Positions 1-9,583 of a stretch of DNA of 64,000 bases are shown here, piece after piece. The position numbers were made by a program, and so were the translations under genes. This stretch comes from Candidatus Xenolissoclinum pacificiensis L6 (GTDB taxonomy: Bacteria; Pseudomonadota; Alphaproteobacteria; Rickettsiales; Anaplasmataceae). Position 1 is the stretch's first letter; each line of letters starts with the position of its first letter. Location: contig AXCJ01000001.1 in NCBI GenBank assembly GCA_000512675.1, forward strand, positions 182,501 to 246,500, given 5' to 3'. Below the pieces are notes generated by a model, which worked only from the letters and a program-made list of their open reading frames with translations, was not told where the DNA came from and made no database searches.

Positions 1-111
1 ATTAAAAGTCGCTTCAATTCTGTTAATACATATCGATATAAATCCATAAAACCCTAAAGAATTGTTATCAATAAACCTTTAGATCTTATAAAAATTTATC
101 AACTTGAGAAT

Positions 112-1959
112 TCAATTTGACTGTGCAGTATTCTTCCGATCCTCTGTAATATACAGTCGAACCACAATTGCCTCTTCTCTGGATCTTTGAATCTTAAGAA
201 AGCCCTCTTTAGAAAAGTCATGCATAAAAGTAGATTCTACAAGAGCATCTGATTTTTGTTTGACATTACCAATATCGGCTTTATATACTTCCTCATCAGA
301 CCCTAACCAGAATTTTCTCCTACCACTAAAAATATAAAACCGCACACATTGTCCATACTGAAGTGTATTAGGATGAGCACTCTCCCAAATTGTAGAATCA
401 ATTCCAGGCTCTATTTTCCAAGACCACAAAAATCTTTCTGCATTAATCGTAAAATCTGGTACACCGTATATATCAACATTCATAACAAACAGATACTTTT
501 TCATATCTACCAAATTCGCAGTATAACGACTATCGTCTTTATTAACAGCAATCAGCATACCAGAAAAAAAATGCTGATTTTGAGGGTACTGTGGAAAAGG
601 ACTCACCGCTAAAAAACGAATATTATTGTTATAATTTATCAGTTTCCCTGCAACAGTCTCCGCTTGGTCTTGAGCAAAAGAAACATCCAATAACCTATCC
701 TTTTCATTAGAACTGTAAATAGGGTTATTACTAATTACAAGATTGGTGTTATCTAATTCTCCCTTCCAAGTATCATCGCATATATTCAAAAACAATGAAC
801 CATGCGTAGAAGTCATACCTTGTAAGAGACAAGTATCGAGCGTTTGCAAAGCGTACTTATCTACATCTAAATTTACGTATTCATGCATGATGTTTTCCAA
901 CATCCTTCCTTTTACTAATATATCTGGATCATCTGGAAAATAATCAGAGTTTAACAATATATATAACCATTGCACCTCAACCATAATAGGATGCATATAT
1001 TTGTTCTCAATTGATGACATCCATTTAACAATCTTAAGCAATCCATCTGAGGATCTCTCAGGCAAATCTCTACCTCCTGTAACAAGCAAAACCCCATGGG
1101 TTTGCTTTGCACAATTAGAAAGACAATCTACATCCCCGAACATCGGTTCCGATAATAAAAAAAACTCCTGAACCGTTCTTGCAAAGCTAGCATCTTGATA
1201 TACCATACTCGCAACTTCTTCTGGAGAGATACGTAACATTTGAGATATAGAACCCCCTATAGAAAATCTTGTGACATAATGTGTCCCATACTTCAATACA
1301 AAGTTTTTAAATGTATCTATATTATTAATATCTAACTGCATAACATCTTGCACAAAGTCATGTTGCAAAGGTACTACACGTGTAATATTATTGTCAGTAA
1401 TTCTAAAAACTGCAGACCTTACAATCAACTCAGAAAATGATAATACTTCAAAATCTTTTTCAATTAAATCATCCAACCTCGATCTTACATCTATATCATA
1501 ATTAAGTCGTAGATCATTTCTTACCTTACGACATAACTCATAATGACTCGTAGCTATTCGAGTACTATACGAATATTCCATTGGTAAATCAAAGTATTGC
1601 AAATATCCTGGCAACCTATATTCTCCTGAAGAAACTTCAGTAAAACTAATATCATATACTGCATTTTGCGATAAACTACCAACAACATCACCACAATCTA
1701 CCTTCGTAATATCAAATGTACGACCAAAATTTACTGCAAGATCCTTTACATAAGAAGGAACAACCCTTCCCACCTCTCTAGAATAATTGTCATCTTCTGA
1801 GATTTCTCCACACATATCAGACAATAAATTCGGGTCATCTTCTGAAATTTCTCCACACATATCAGATAATAAATTAGGGTTATCTGATGCAATATCTCTC
1901 AAATCCTTGTTAATATCTGCTATAACTATTAATTGCGAATCGCGTTTGTAAACTTTCAT
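112..1959 (-). CDS. MACPF-domain (perforin-like) protein
   Basis: A 615-residue protein with a membrane attack complex/perforin (MACPF) signature. YGTHYVTRFSIGGS lies at about residues 224-237, preceded by the usual hydrophobic/acidic stretch (FVQDVMQLDINNIDTFKNF). In the MACPF/CDC superfamily this motif sits at the bend of the central sheet that unfurls into membrane hairpins, so the family role is pore formation or membrane attachment. No N-terminal signal peptide is visible, so secretion by Sec is unlikely; a type IV effector is possible but unproven. The N-terminus holds two near-identical 15-residue copies of DPNLLSDMCGEISED. The C-terminal third (about 400-615) is not recognised. It stands alone, transcribed away from nusB. 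The domain call is firm; the function is inferred. Confidence 0.8.
   Translation of the reverse strand: MKVYKRDSQLIVIADINKDLRDIASDNPNLLSDMCGEISEDDPNLLSDMCGEISEDDNYSREVGRVVPSYVKDLAVNFGRTFDITKVDCGDVVGSLSQNAVYDISFTEVSSGEYRLPGYLQYFDLPMEYSYSTRIATSHYELCRKVRNDLRLNYDIDVRSRLDDLIEKDFEVLSFSELIVRSAVFRITDNNITRVVPLQHDFVQDVMQLDINNIDTFKNFVLKYGTHYVTRFSIGGSISQMLRISPEEVASMVYQDASFARTVQEFFLLSEPMFGDVDCLSNCAKQTHGVLLVTGGRDLPERSSDGLLKIVKWMSSIENKYMHPIMVEVQWLYILLNSDYFPDDPDILVKGRMLENIMHEYVNLDVDKYALQTLDTCLLQGMTSTHGSLFLNICDDTWKGELDNTNLVISNNPIYSSNEKDRLLDVSFAQDQAETVAGKLINYNNNIRFLAVSPFPQYPQNQHFFSGMLIAVNKDDSRYTANLVDMKKYLFVMNVDIYGVPDFTINAERFLWSWKIEPGIDSTIWESAHPNTLQYGQCVRFYIFSGRRKFWLGSDEEVYKADIGNVKQKSDALVESTFMHDFSKEGFLKIQRSREEAIVVRLYITEDRKNTAQSN
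1790..1879 (-). repeat. Two-copy 45-bp in-frame tandem repeat
   Basis: Two adjacent 45-bp units, 1790-1834 and 1835-1879, differ at only a few bases and encode DPNLLSDMCGEISED twice near the N-terminus of the MACPF protein. The near identity suggests a recent in-frame duplication. Confidence 0.85.
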
Positions 1960-2069
1960 GATAAATATGTTTTAGCAAAATACTGCAACATATTATACAA
2001 ATAGTCAATATACCATATTAGATAAATATTTTATAAATACAAGACCAAAGTTCAAATAACACCATTAAC

Positions 2070-2510
2070 TTATAAAGTATTTAAAACCTTATCAAGAATA
2101 GCATTAAAAAATGCTGTATCTTTCTCCACAGGAAAAAAGTATTTAGATATCTTAATATATTCGGATATCAACTTATTCACCTTGTGATCTTTAAGGACTC
2201 TCTCCAATGCAGATACATATATAATTGACAATTTTAATATATCTAATCTTTCAACATCCCAACCAACCAAATTAGAAGAAATAATTCTCTTAATATAATC
2301 GATATTTCCCATAAAATTAGACAACAGAACATGCAACCGCTCAAGATCAACATCACCAAACTTTCCATCATCTTCATCCAGAAATACACCCTGTCCATTC
2401 TCAATAATGCTCTGAAAAATATCATGATAATCTATCTCGATATCAAACTTCCGATTGTACAGCACATTATAAATTACCTGGATAGCTAGAATCCTAGTAT
2501 TCCTATCCAT
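2070..2510 (-). CDS. nusB: Transcription antitermination factor NusB
   Basis: A 146-residue all-helical NusB-type protein. NusB binds boxA RNA with S10 (NusE) in the rRNA antitermination complex. The C-terminal half carries the family pattern: RLDILKLSIIYVSALE, then VNKLISEYIKISKYF and finally DTAFFNAILDKVL. Length is normal for NusB. The ATG lies 5 bp after the yidC stop, so the two are probably co-transcribed. The N-terminal half is more diverged than in free-living bacteria, as is common in this order. Confidence 0.85.
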   Translation of the reverse strand: MDRNTRILAIQVIYNVLYNRKFDIEIDYHDIFQSIIENGQGVFLDEDDGKFGDVDLERLHVLLSNFMGNIDYIKRIISSNLVGWDVERLDILKLSIIYVSALERVLKDHKVNKLISEYIKISKYFFPVEKDTAFFNAILDKVLNTL

Positions 2511-2515
2511 AATAT

Positions 2516-4186
2516 TTATTTAACCGTTCTTTTTATATAAACTTGTTGACACACACTTATAATATTACTACATATCCAATACAAGATCAGCCCTGATGGA
2601 AAATGAGCAGATACAAAAACAAATATAATAGGCATAAACTTCATTATATAAAGACTGTTATTATCAAGACTAGAAGACAAAGAACCTTGTGATACTCTCT
2701 GTTGTATTATCATCGTAAGACCCAATAAAATAGGAAACAATCCTATACCAAAGGATATAGAAGGCTCCCAATCTATCAGTCCAAACAAATTCAAAACAGT
2801 TGTAGGATCTGGCTCAGAAAGATCTTTAATCCATAAGAAAAAAGGAGTTTGTCTCATTTGTATAGTAATCATGAGCACTTTGTATAATGAAAAGAAAATA
2901 GGAATCTGTAAAATAATAGGAAGAATACCAGACGCAGGATTTACGTTGTTCTCTCGAAAAACAGCTAAGATCTCTTGATTCAGCTTAACGCGATTATTCG
3001 CATATTTCTGACGCAGATTCTTCAGTGTAGGTTGCAACTTCTGAATCTTAATCATAGAAACAGAGGATTTCTTAGTAATAGGAAATAACAATAGCTTAAC
3101 AAGAAAAACAAAAACAATTATTGAAACACCAAAATTACCAATCAATCCATTTAACATGTTAAGTAACAAGAACATTGGTTTTGTAATAAAGTAGAAAAAA
3201 CCAAAATCTAGGTTCTTATCAAACATTGGAATATTTTCACTATTTTTATAGTCATCTAATATATAAAGCTCCTTAACACCTGCAAAAAACAGAGTTTTCT
3301 GATAGGAACCAAGACGGTTAGCAGATACAGTCAACATATTACTAATAAAGTTTCCTTGAATCTGATCTCTATCAATAGTTTTAAGGTTAACCCTGTCGAC
3401 ATTACCAGAAAGAACCATAGATGTAAACCAATATTTATCTTCCAAGGAGAACCATTTTCTTTCCCCGCTATCGTTAAGTCGAAACACATGATTCTTCTTA
3501 AATATTTTTTTATAAGATATTTCGGACAATTTATTTGCAAAGAACCCTGTTACCCCCTCATGGAAAATAAAATTAGAAGTAATTTTATCAATCTTACGAT
3601 CAATCCTACCATAATTTGCCAAAGAGATATCTGTATCGGTATGATTCTCAACATATTGAGAAACAGAAAACATATACTTATCATCAATAGATATATCTAA
3701 ATGAAAAGTCAGCCCCTCACCATTATCCCAGCTTATCATTACAGTATCGTTAGCACCTATTGAATCAAGACTGGCCTTCCAAACTGTATCCTTATTAGGC
3801 ACTTTGATACCTCCCTTGGCCAACCAGCCAAACTCCGCAAAATAGTATTTCTCAGAGTTCAATGGGTTAAGCAAGAATACATTACTTTCCTTTTCCACTG
3901 TCTGATAATAATTCTTTAACATCAGATCATCAATCCTCAAACCACGCAAATTAATAGAACCCATTATATTGCTATTCTCAAAGATCACCCTATCTTTATA
4001 ATCGTTAATAATAGTATTGCGATCCTGTGCTACCTCATATACTACCTCAGAAATATCAGCAACTGACCCATGCCCTGTGCTTTCTTTATACGAAACATCT
4101 TTCTTATCAAAAAAGAAAAAATTCCATGCAGTTATTATAAAAATTGAAACAAACAGCGCTACAAAAACATTTCTTGACTCATTCAT
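2516..4186 (-). CDS. yidC: Membrane protein insertase YidC
   Basis: A 556-residue YidC/Oxa1-type insertase that places proteins into the inner membrane with or without SecYEG. It shows the Gram-negative layout: an N-terminal anchor (FVALFVSIFIITAWNFFFF), a large periplasmic domain (about residues 50-330), then five membrane segments beginning near GNFGVSIIVFVFLVKLLLFP. The cytoplasmic loop KKSSVSMIKIQKLQP and the LPIILQIPIFFSLYKVL segment are typical. Length is normal. It is the first gene of a yidC-nusB pair and is divergent from the small gene at 4262. Confidence 0.96.
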   Translation of the reverse strand: MNESRNVFVALFVSIFIITAWNFFFFDKKDVSYKESTGHGSVADISEVVYEVAQDRNTIINDYKDRVIFENSNIMGSINLRGLRIDDLMLKNYYQTVEKESNVFLLNPLNSEKYYFAEFGWLAKGGIKVPNKDTVWKASLDSIGANDTVMISWDNGEGLTFHLDISIDDKYMFSVSQYVENHTDTDISLANYGRIDRKIDKITSNFIFHEGVTGFFANKLSEISYKKIFKKNHVFRLNDSGERKWFSLEDKYWFTSMVLSGNVDRVNLKTIDRDQIQGNFISNMLTVSANRLGSYQKTLFFAGVKELYILDDYKNSENIPMFDKNLDFGFFYFITKPMFLLLNMLNGLIGNFGVSIIVFVFLVKLLLFPITKKSSVSMIKIQKLQPTLKNLRQKYANNRVKLNQEILAVFRENNVNPASGILPIILQIPIFFSLYKVLMITIQMRQTPFFLWIKDLSEPDPTTVLNLFGLIDWEPSISFGIGLFPILLGLTMIIQQRVSQGSLSSSLDNNSLYIMKFMPIIFVFVSAHFPSGLILYWICSNIISVCQQVYIKRTVK

Positions 4187-4261
4187 TCGACGTGATAAAC
4201 TCTCCTCAAGGCTATAGAAGGATTATAGTATCGATTTGCAATAATATAAAGTGTTCTTACA

Positions 4262-4414
4262 ATGTTTTTTAATACATCAATACTAAAATTATTAAAAAGT
4301 CCAGAATCTGGTTTATCTCTGTCATATTCTCAAGAAAAATCCTCTTTATCGGATGAAGATGGAAATGTTTATCCAGTAATTGATGGTATAGCAGTGTTTT
4401 TTAAGACAAAATAA
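4262..4414 (+). CDS. Trm112/YcaR (UPF0434)-like small protein
   Basis: A 50-residue open frame too short for routine ORF lists. It reads MFFNTSILKLLKSPESGLSL and ends DGNVYPVIDGIAVFF. This matches the Trm112p/YcaR family pattern: LL..L.CP.C.G.L at the start and YPI.DGIPVM at the end. The zinc-type cysteines of the family are absent (SPESG in place of CPxCxG), as in some alphaproteobacterial members. It is divergent from yidC, and the glutamine-synthetase-like gene follows 56 bp later. The exact role of free-standing YcaR proteins is unclear. Confidence 0.7.
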   Translation: MFFNTSILKLLKSPESGLSLSYSQEKSSLSDEDGNVYPVIDGIAVFFKTK

Positions 4415-4470
4415 AGTATACTGTGAGACAATGTACCTCGTGGATTTGCTCTCCAAGTTCGTGATACATA

Positions 4471-5175
4471 ATGGATGCTTATACAAAGGCAGAAGTAGAG
4501 TTTTATTGTGACAACCCGAATACCATTGCAAGGGAATGTTTGAAAGTTGACAGTTTTTTCGCAATGATTCCTGAAGACGGAAAAAATCAGTTTGAAATAA
4601 TAACAAGGTATGCGGACATTGAAAATACAATCTCTACACTACAGAAGCTAAAGGAGATTATTCTCAAAAATGGTGGAATTCTTAGGGCAATGCCATTCGT
4701 AGATCAACCCCCTTCATCGTTTCAAGTGACGTTCTTCCTAAAAAATAACGATAGTGTAAATATGTTTAACACTAAAAAGTTCCTTATGAATGCAATCGGA
4801 GGCTTATGCAGGAGTGTCTCTTCTGACATATTGCATTTCGCTCCATCGGTAAATTCTTACTATAGAATAGTTAGAGGTGGCATGCATGTGCCAAAACATA
4901 TTTCGTGGAGTAATAGTTCTTGTAGAAGTGCCATGATCAGAATCAAGAAAACTCCTGTTATCGCTCTAGAGCACAGATTATCAGGATGCGATGTGGTATT
5001 TTCCAACGTCATCAACAAAATTATTGATGCCGCAATACAAGGAATAAAAAACGAATATAATCCTCCTAATCAATGTTTTTTTCCAAATAGTTTCTTTTCG
5101 GAGAAATATACAAGATTACCATTAAGCCTCACAGAAGCTCTAAAATTAGTAGCAAGAAAAAAACATTCTTATTGA
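4471..5175 (+). CDS. Glutamine-synthetase-like truncated protein
   Basis: A 234-residue protein matching only the C-terminal catalytic part of glutamine synthetase, which is normally 440-470 residues. Recognisable landmarks are FEIITRYADIENTISTLQKL, APSVNSYYRI (family APTVNSYKRL), SCRSAMIRI (family NRSAxxRIP) and ALEHRLSGCDV (family RIExRxPD). The beta-grasp domain and the first metal-binding glutamates are absent. The GSGMHxHxSL stretch is replaced by PPSSFQVTFFL, so the metal-binding histidine is gone. The frame is intact over 705 bases in a genome that decays quickly. A kept, non-catalytic role seems more likely than a dead gene, but that is inference. It lies between the YcaR-like gene and rho. 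Confidence 0.75.
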   Translation: MDAYTKAEVEFYCDNPNTIARECLKVDSFFAMIPEDGKNQFEIITRYADIENTISTLQKLKEIILKNGGILRAMPFVDQPPSSFQVTFFLKNNDSVNMFNTKKFLMNAIGGLCRSVSSDILHFAPSVNSYYRIVRGGMHVPKHISWSNSSCRSAMIRIKKTPVIALEHRLSGCDVVFSNVINKIIDAAIQGIKNEYNPPNQCFFPNSFFSEKYTRLPLSLTEALKLVARKKHSY

Positions 5176-5199
5176 CTATCCTGTGATATCTGATACAAT
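5172..5199 (+). promoter_or_regulatory. Candidate sigma-70 promoter for rho
   Basis: TTGACT at 5172-5177 and TACAAT at 5194-5199 are separated by 16 bp, close to the sigma-70 consensus. The -35 box overlaps the stop codon of the upstream gene. Transcription would start about 100 bp before the rho start codon, leaving a leader in which Rho autoregulation, known in other bacteria, could act. Confidence 0.5.
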
Positions 5200-5309
5200 T
5201 AGAACTAAAAGGATCTACTAATCTGTTTTGTTGACAATAACGAGTCCAAAGAGTTTTTTCATTACTTGTTTTTCTCAGGTTCTATCCATATTTTTTAAAT
5301 TCTGTTTTT

Positions 5310-6998
5310 ATGTCCAACAATAATAAGTTTACTGTGCAAGAAACTGTAGAAAAAATCACTATTAATGTGAATTCAGACGGATCAAATCACGAGCAATCCG
5401 ATCAACTAATCGATCAAAAGCGTACTGTAAAACTATCGCTCTCATCACCAAAAACCAATCCTGACAACTCAAAAGAACCAATAGAGAAGCATGAGGGAAC
5501 AAAAGATTTACTTAAGTCAACGATACCAGAAGGTAGCAGTAGTCGAGATGATAAAACAGCAAGGAAAAAAGTGTATATAGAGAGCAACGAAACATCGAAA
5601 AGTAACGGTCATCTCCCAAAAGAACGCACCACAGCCCAAAAGGAAAATCCTAATAAAGGCATGAAACTGCATAAGGAGGATGTTGTAGCGAAAAAACCAT
5701 TTGATCTAGATAGTATACGCAGTCAATCCATAGAAAAGGTTGGTTCTTTAGCTCAAGAACTCAATATTGCGAATGTTGAGAGCCTCTCTAAACAAGAGAT
5801 AATTTTCCAAATTACTAAACATCTTGCTCCTACCCATACTCTTTCCTCCTCTGGAGTTCTAGAAATTCTTCCAGAAGGATACGGATTTATGAGATTTTCC
5901 TCATCGAATTATTTTCCCTCCCCCGATAATATATACATATCGCCTGGTCAAATAAGAAAAATGGGATTGAGAACCGGTGATGAAATTAGAGCAGAGCTCA
6001 GAGTACCAAAAAAAGATGAAAAGTACTGTGCAATAACAAAAATTATATCACACAACAGTAAAGACTGTACTGCAAATGTCACCACTAAAAAGAGATGTAG
6101 AAATTTTGATAGTTGTGTACCTATATATCCGAATGAACAAATAAACCTAGAAACAGAAAATCCTTTGTTATTTGCATCTAAACCAGATATAAGTCATAGG
6201 ATAATAGATATTATTGCACCCTTAGGAAAGGGGCAAAGAGCACTAATAGTAGCACCACCGAAAACAGGAAAAACAGTTCTATTGCAGAGTATCGCTCATT
6301 CAATTAATACGAATCACCCTGATATTCACGTAATTGTTTTACTCATAGATGAGAGACCAGAAGAGGTAACTGACATGCAAAGGTCTGTGAAGGGAGAAGT
6401 AGTTAGTTCTACTTTTGATGAACCAGCATTCAGACATGTACAACTTTCTGAAATAGTTATAGAAAAAGCCAGAAGAATGGTAGAACAAGGAAAAGATGTA
6501 GTGATTCTTCTTGACTCCATAACCAGATTAGCGAGAGCTTATAATACTGTTATACCTTCTTCTGGAAAAATACTTACTGGCGGTGTTGACTCAAATGCAT
6601 TACAAAAACCCAAAAGATTCTTTGGATCTGCTAGAAATTTAGAGTTTAGTGGATCATTAACTATCATCGCAACTGCTTTGATAGATACAGGATCTCGAAT
6701 GGATGAAGTAATATTCGAAGAGTTTAAAGGTACAGGCAACTCAGAAATTGTCTTAGATAGGAAAATTGCCGACAAAAGGATATTTCCTGCAATAGATATA
6801 ACAAGATCCGGAACAAGAAAAGAAGAAGTATTGATCTCTCCTGAACTAATGCATAGGATATGGGTATTACGTCGTATATTATCCCCTATGGGATCAGCAG
6901 ACGCTATGGATTTCTTGTATGACAAAATATCGAAAACAAAAAATAATTTGGAATTTTTCGGAACAATGAACTCCAAAACAACCACAAGTACAACCTAA
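5310..6998 (+). CDS. rho: Transcription termination factor Rho
   Basis: A 562-residue hexameric RNA-dependent ATPase that ends transcription. A lysine/serine-rich extension of about 130 residues comes first. The Rho-N domain follows ([20 protein letters not shown], about 130-175), then the RNA-binding cold-shock-like domain ([13 protein letters not shown], about 182-250) and the ATPase core. Walker A is PPKTGKT near residue 315 and Walker B is [14 protein letters not shown] near 397. The usual length is about 420-460, so the N-terminal extension is unusual. rpsU follows 66 bp later. Confidence 0.97.
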   Translation: MSNNNKFTVQETVEKITINVNSDGSNHEQSDQLIDQKRTVKLSLSSPKTNPDNSKEPIEKHEGTKDLLKSTIPEGSSSRDDKTARKKVYIESNETSKSNGHLPKERTTAQKENPNKGMKLHKEDVVAKKPFDLDSIRSQSIEKVGSLAQELNIANVESLSKQEIIFQITKHLAPTHTLSSSGVLEILPEGYGFMRFSSSNYFPSPDNIYISPGQIRKMGLRTGDEIRAELRVPKKDEKYCAITKIISHNSKDCTANVTTKKRCRNFDSCVPIYPNEQINLETENPLLFASKPDISHRIIDIIAPLGKGQRALIVAPPKTGKTVLLQSIAHSINTNHPDIHVIVLLIDERPEEVTDMQRSVKGEVVSSTFDEPAFRHVQLSEIVIEKARRMVEQGKDVVILLDSITRLARAYNTVIPSSGKILTGGVDSNALQKPKRFFGSARNLEFSGSLTIIATALIDTGSRMDEVIFEEFKGTGNSEIVLDRKIADKRIFPAIDITRSGTRKEEVLISPELMHRIWVLRRILSPMGSADAMDFLYDKISKTKNNLEFFGTMNSKTTTSTT

Positions 6999-7064
6999 TT
7001 ATCATTGATTTTCATAATAAATAATGAGATAATTCTATTTTATATTTACCAAGAGGTTCGATAA

Positions 7065-7274
7065 GTGTCTATAACTCATATGGTTCACCACGGTGATACT
7101 GAGCAAGCATTAAGGCAATTGAAAAGATCCCTTCAAAAAGAAGAGATTCCTGCAAATAAAAAAAGAATTTTCGAAAAACCTTCTGCCATAAAAAGAAGGA
7201 AAAGAAAGGAAACAAAAAGAAAGATATATCTCATGCAACAGAGAAGTCGTGCTTTGTCTAGAAGAAATTACTAG
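7065..7274 (+). CDS. rpsU: 30S ribosomal protein bS21
   Basis: A 69-residue basic protein of the small ribosomal subunit. The start is GTG at 7065, preceded by AAGAGG at 7051. That start aligns with the family (MSI..., then DTEQALRQLKR), whereas the ATG at 7080 would remove residues usually present. The middle KPSAIKRRKRKE and the basic tail are typical of bS21. It lies downstream of rho and converges with fumC. Confidence 0.93.
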   Translation: MSITHMVHHGDTEQALRQLKRSLQKEEIPANKKRIFEKPSAIKRRKRKETKRKIYLMQQRSRALSRRNY

Positions 7275-7327
7275 CAACCTCTAATACCACAGTATTTGTA
7301 TTCTCCCTATCATAAGATTTTTTTTGA

Positions 7328-7347
7328 AGGTGGAGTATAATCCACCT
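7328..7347. terminator. Stem-loop between convergent rpsU and fumC
   Basis: AGGTGGA and TCCACCT form a perfect 7-bp stem around a 6-base loop in the short gap between two convergent genes. The run of T residues lies before the stem on the plus strand rather than after it, so this is not a textbook intrinsic terminator on either strand. Confidence 0.35.
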
Positions 7348-7351
7348 CTCG

Positions 7352-8776
7352 TTATTCTTCTGGATTAATCATCTCGCTTGTTATGACTATTTCGTCAAAT
7401 TCTTGGGTAGATATGTTAAATAGTTCTTTTGCAGAATCTTTCAGAGTAATATTCTTATTGTAGGCATTCTTTGCAATTTCTGAAGCTTTGTCATATCCAT
7501 ATTTAGGAACTAAAGCGGTAACCAACATTAAAGAATCCTTAAGTAATAAGTCCACTCTCTCATGGTTCACCTCCAAGTCCTGCAAACATTTCTTATGAAA
7601 ACTATCCATAGCGGTAGAAACTAAGGAGATTGACTTTAGTACATTGTAGGCTATTACTGGAGCAAATGTATTTAATTGTAGAGTTCCGTTAGACTCGCTT
7701 ATGCTAACCGTAACATGGTTTCCTATTACCTGCGCACATACCATATTAAGTGCCTCACATTGTGTAGGATTTACTTTTCCTGGCATAATAGAAGATCCTG
7801 GTTCATTAGCAGGTAAAATTAATTCCCCAATTCCACATCTTGGTCCTGAAGACAATAACCTTATGTCATTAGAGAATTTCATTAAAAAAGTTGCCAAATG
7901 ATTCATAATACTACTAACCTCTAACATCGTGTTTTTAGATGATAGTGCTTCAAATTTATTAGTCGCAACAGAAAAATCTAAAAATGTATACTTCCTGACT
8001 TCGTTCACAAAATCTTCATCAAACCCTTTATAAGAATTTAACCCTGTTCCAACCGCAGTCCCTCCTTGAGCAAGTTCATATATCCTAGGTAATGCTTCAT
8101 GCAATCTTAACAAGTGTTTCTCCAATACAGATACGTATGCAGAGAACTCTTGTCCTACTGTTATAGGAGTCGCATCTTGAAAATGGGTCCTACCTATTTT
8201 AACAATATTCTCAAAATTCTGTATTTTCTGGTTTAATATATCAATAAAATTTTTAATACTAGGTATAAGTTGGGCGTGTATTTTCCTTGCTACTGATATA
8301 TGAATTGCTGTTGGAAACGTATCATTAGAAGATTGACCCATATTGACATGATCATTAGGATGCACAGGATCCTTAGACCCTTTAACTCCTCCTAAAATTT
8401 CAATAGCTCTATTAGAAATTACCTCATTAACGTTCATATTAGTCTGAGTACCAGATCCGGTTTGCCATACAATAAGAGGAAAATTATCATCCAGTTTTCC
8501 ATCAATGATTTCATCAGCAACTTGAACAATAACATTCTTCAAGTCATCCGCTAGCTTACCTCTGCGACAATTTACTATAGCTACAGACCTCTTAATAATA
8601 GCGATTGCTTTCACAAGTTCTAATGGCATATAATCTATCCCTACACTCCGATCTCCTATTTTAAAATTCTGTTTCGACCTTTCAGTTTGAGCTCCCCAAT
8701 ACACCTCATCAGCTACATCCACAATTCCAATAGCATCCCTTTCTTTTCTGTATTTCATCTTCATAAACTTATGCAT
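7352..8776 (-). CDS. fumC: Class II fumarate hydratase
   Basis: A 474-residue fumarase of the iron-independent class II type, interconverting fumarate and malate in the TCA cycle. Visible landmarks are TGSGTQTNMNVNEVISNRA, HVNMGQSSNDTFPTA and the superfamily signature GSSIMPGKVNPTQCEA. TAVGTGLN, in the substrate-binding region, is also present. Length is normal. A further in-frame Met seven codons in (MKYRKERDAIG) is an equally plausible start. It is monocistronic and convergent with rpsU. Confidence 0.96.
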   Translation of the reverse strand: MHKFMKMKYRKERDAIGIVDVADEVYWGAQTERSKQNFKIGDRSVGIDYMPLELVKAIAIIKRSVAIVNCRRGKLADDLKNVIVQVADEIIDGKLDDNFPLIVWQTGSGTQTNMNVNEVISNRAIEILGGVKGSKDPVHPNDHVNMGQSSNDTFPTAIHISVARKIHAQLIPSIKNFIDILNQKIQNFENIVKIGRTHFQDATPITVGQEFSAYVSVLEKHLLRLHEALPRIYELAQGGTAVGTGLNSYKGFDEDFVNEVRKYTFLDFSVATNKFEALSSKNTMLEVSSIMNHLATFLMKFSNDIRLLSSGPRCGIGELILPANEPGSSIMPGKVNPTQCEALNMVCAQVIGNHVTVSISESNGTLQLNTFAPVIAYNVLKSISLVSTAMDSFHKKCLQDLEVNHERVDLLLKDSLMLVTALVPKYGYDKASEIAKNAYNKNITLKDSAKELFNISTQEFDEIVITSEMINPEE

Positions 8777-9466
8777 AAAAACAGATTATACAAAATAAAA
8801 TTTATTTTTTATATTCAAATTTAATTCAATAAAGAAAATAATTAGAATTAAATTGATGTAAGAAACTAAAAAGCAGTCAAAAAATTAAAAGGAATAATTA
8901 TATTGTACTGCTTTTATGTCATACAATTTTATCCATACCCTCGGTTTATCATCTTTAATGTCTTTATCTATGCAAATCTTTTGTCCAGATCAACTAAACT
9001 CCCAATGACATGTAAAATAAATCTTTATTATACTATCTTTTAATTTTCATAATTATTGATCTAGACATATTATGCTGATCTATAGTTATATAGTATATTT
9101 ATCTTTTTTAACGTACTAACTTTACCATATCCAGCCATAAGGGGTTTCCTGCTTACCCTTTATCCTGCCTATTTTTACAATATATTTCATGAAAATCCTA
9201 TTAAATACGATCAGTTCCTCTACGTTGTCATATTTGATCATTTTTCCCTATGAGCCTTTTTTCGTAAGTTCCTTCATCTTGAAAAAATTCTCTGAACCTA
9301 GAAAGAGAATTGTCAAAATTACCACATTAACAACAAATATCAAAATACCCTGCTAAATCTCTATTACATAATAATACCTTTTCCTTAATAAAAACTTTGA
9401 TGCTAGGATCCATTGTCCCAAATCATTACTTATGTGATAATAAAATCATAAATTACTATATATAAT
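8777..9466. other. 690-bp gap with little coding content
   Basis: No intact gene, RNA gene or clear promoter was found. Only a decayed integrase-like stretch (see 9110-9310) stands out. The rest is AT-rich sequence with stops in all frames, consistent with an eroded region. Confidence 0.6.
9110..9310 (-). pseudogene. Relic of an integrase-core (IS3/IS481-type) transposase C-terminus
   Basis: On the minus strand one frame reads YDNVEELIVFNRIFMKYI and, after a short gap, QETPYGWI. This resembles the end of rve-type transposases, whose pattern is SIEELN..L..F..YYN..RPH..L...TPYEWI. The frame is broken before and after, and no terminal repeats are visible. The resemblance is partial, so the family is tentative. 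Confidence 0.35.
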
Positions 9467-9583
9467 ATGATTTTCATAATTTATATATTATCATTTGTTG
9501 CAATCTTAGGTTTTGCAATTTTCAACCTGATAAAATATTACTCAGTTACTAAAATATTCAAAGATATAAATGGAGATAGATAA
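9467..9583 (+). CDS. Small single-pass membrane protein (CcmD-like size and shape)
   Basis: A 38-residue frame starting MIFIIYILSFVAILGFAIF, with one membrane helix followed by a basic, polar tail ending FKDINGDR. The last 14 bp overlap the start of the prenyl synthase gene, which suggests translational coupling. Size and topology resemble CcmD, the small helper of haem export in cytochrome c maturation, but there is no diagnostic motif. It could also be a chance frame. Confidence 0.4.
   Translation: MIFIIYILSFVAILGFAIFNLIKYYSVTKIFKDINGDR

Noticed and set aside
8900-9060. Coding stretch upstream of fumC on the minus strand
   Set aside because: Only about 34 codons without a start, bounded by stops, and no similarity.
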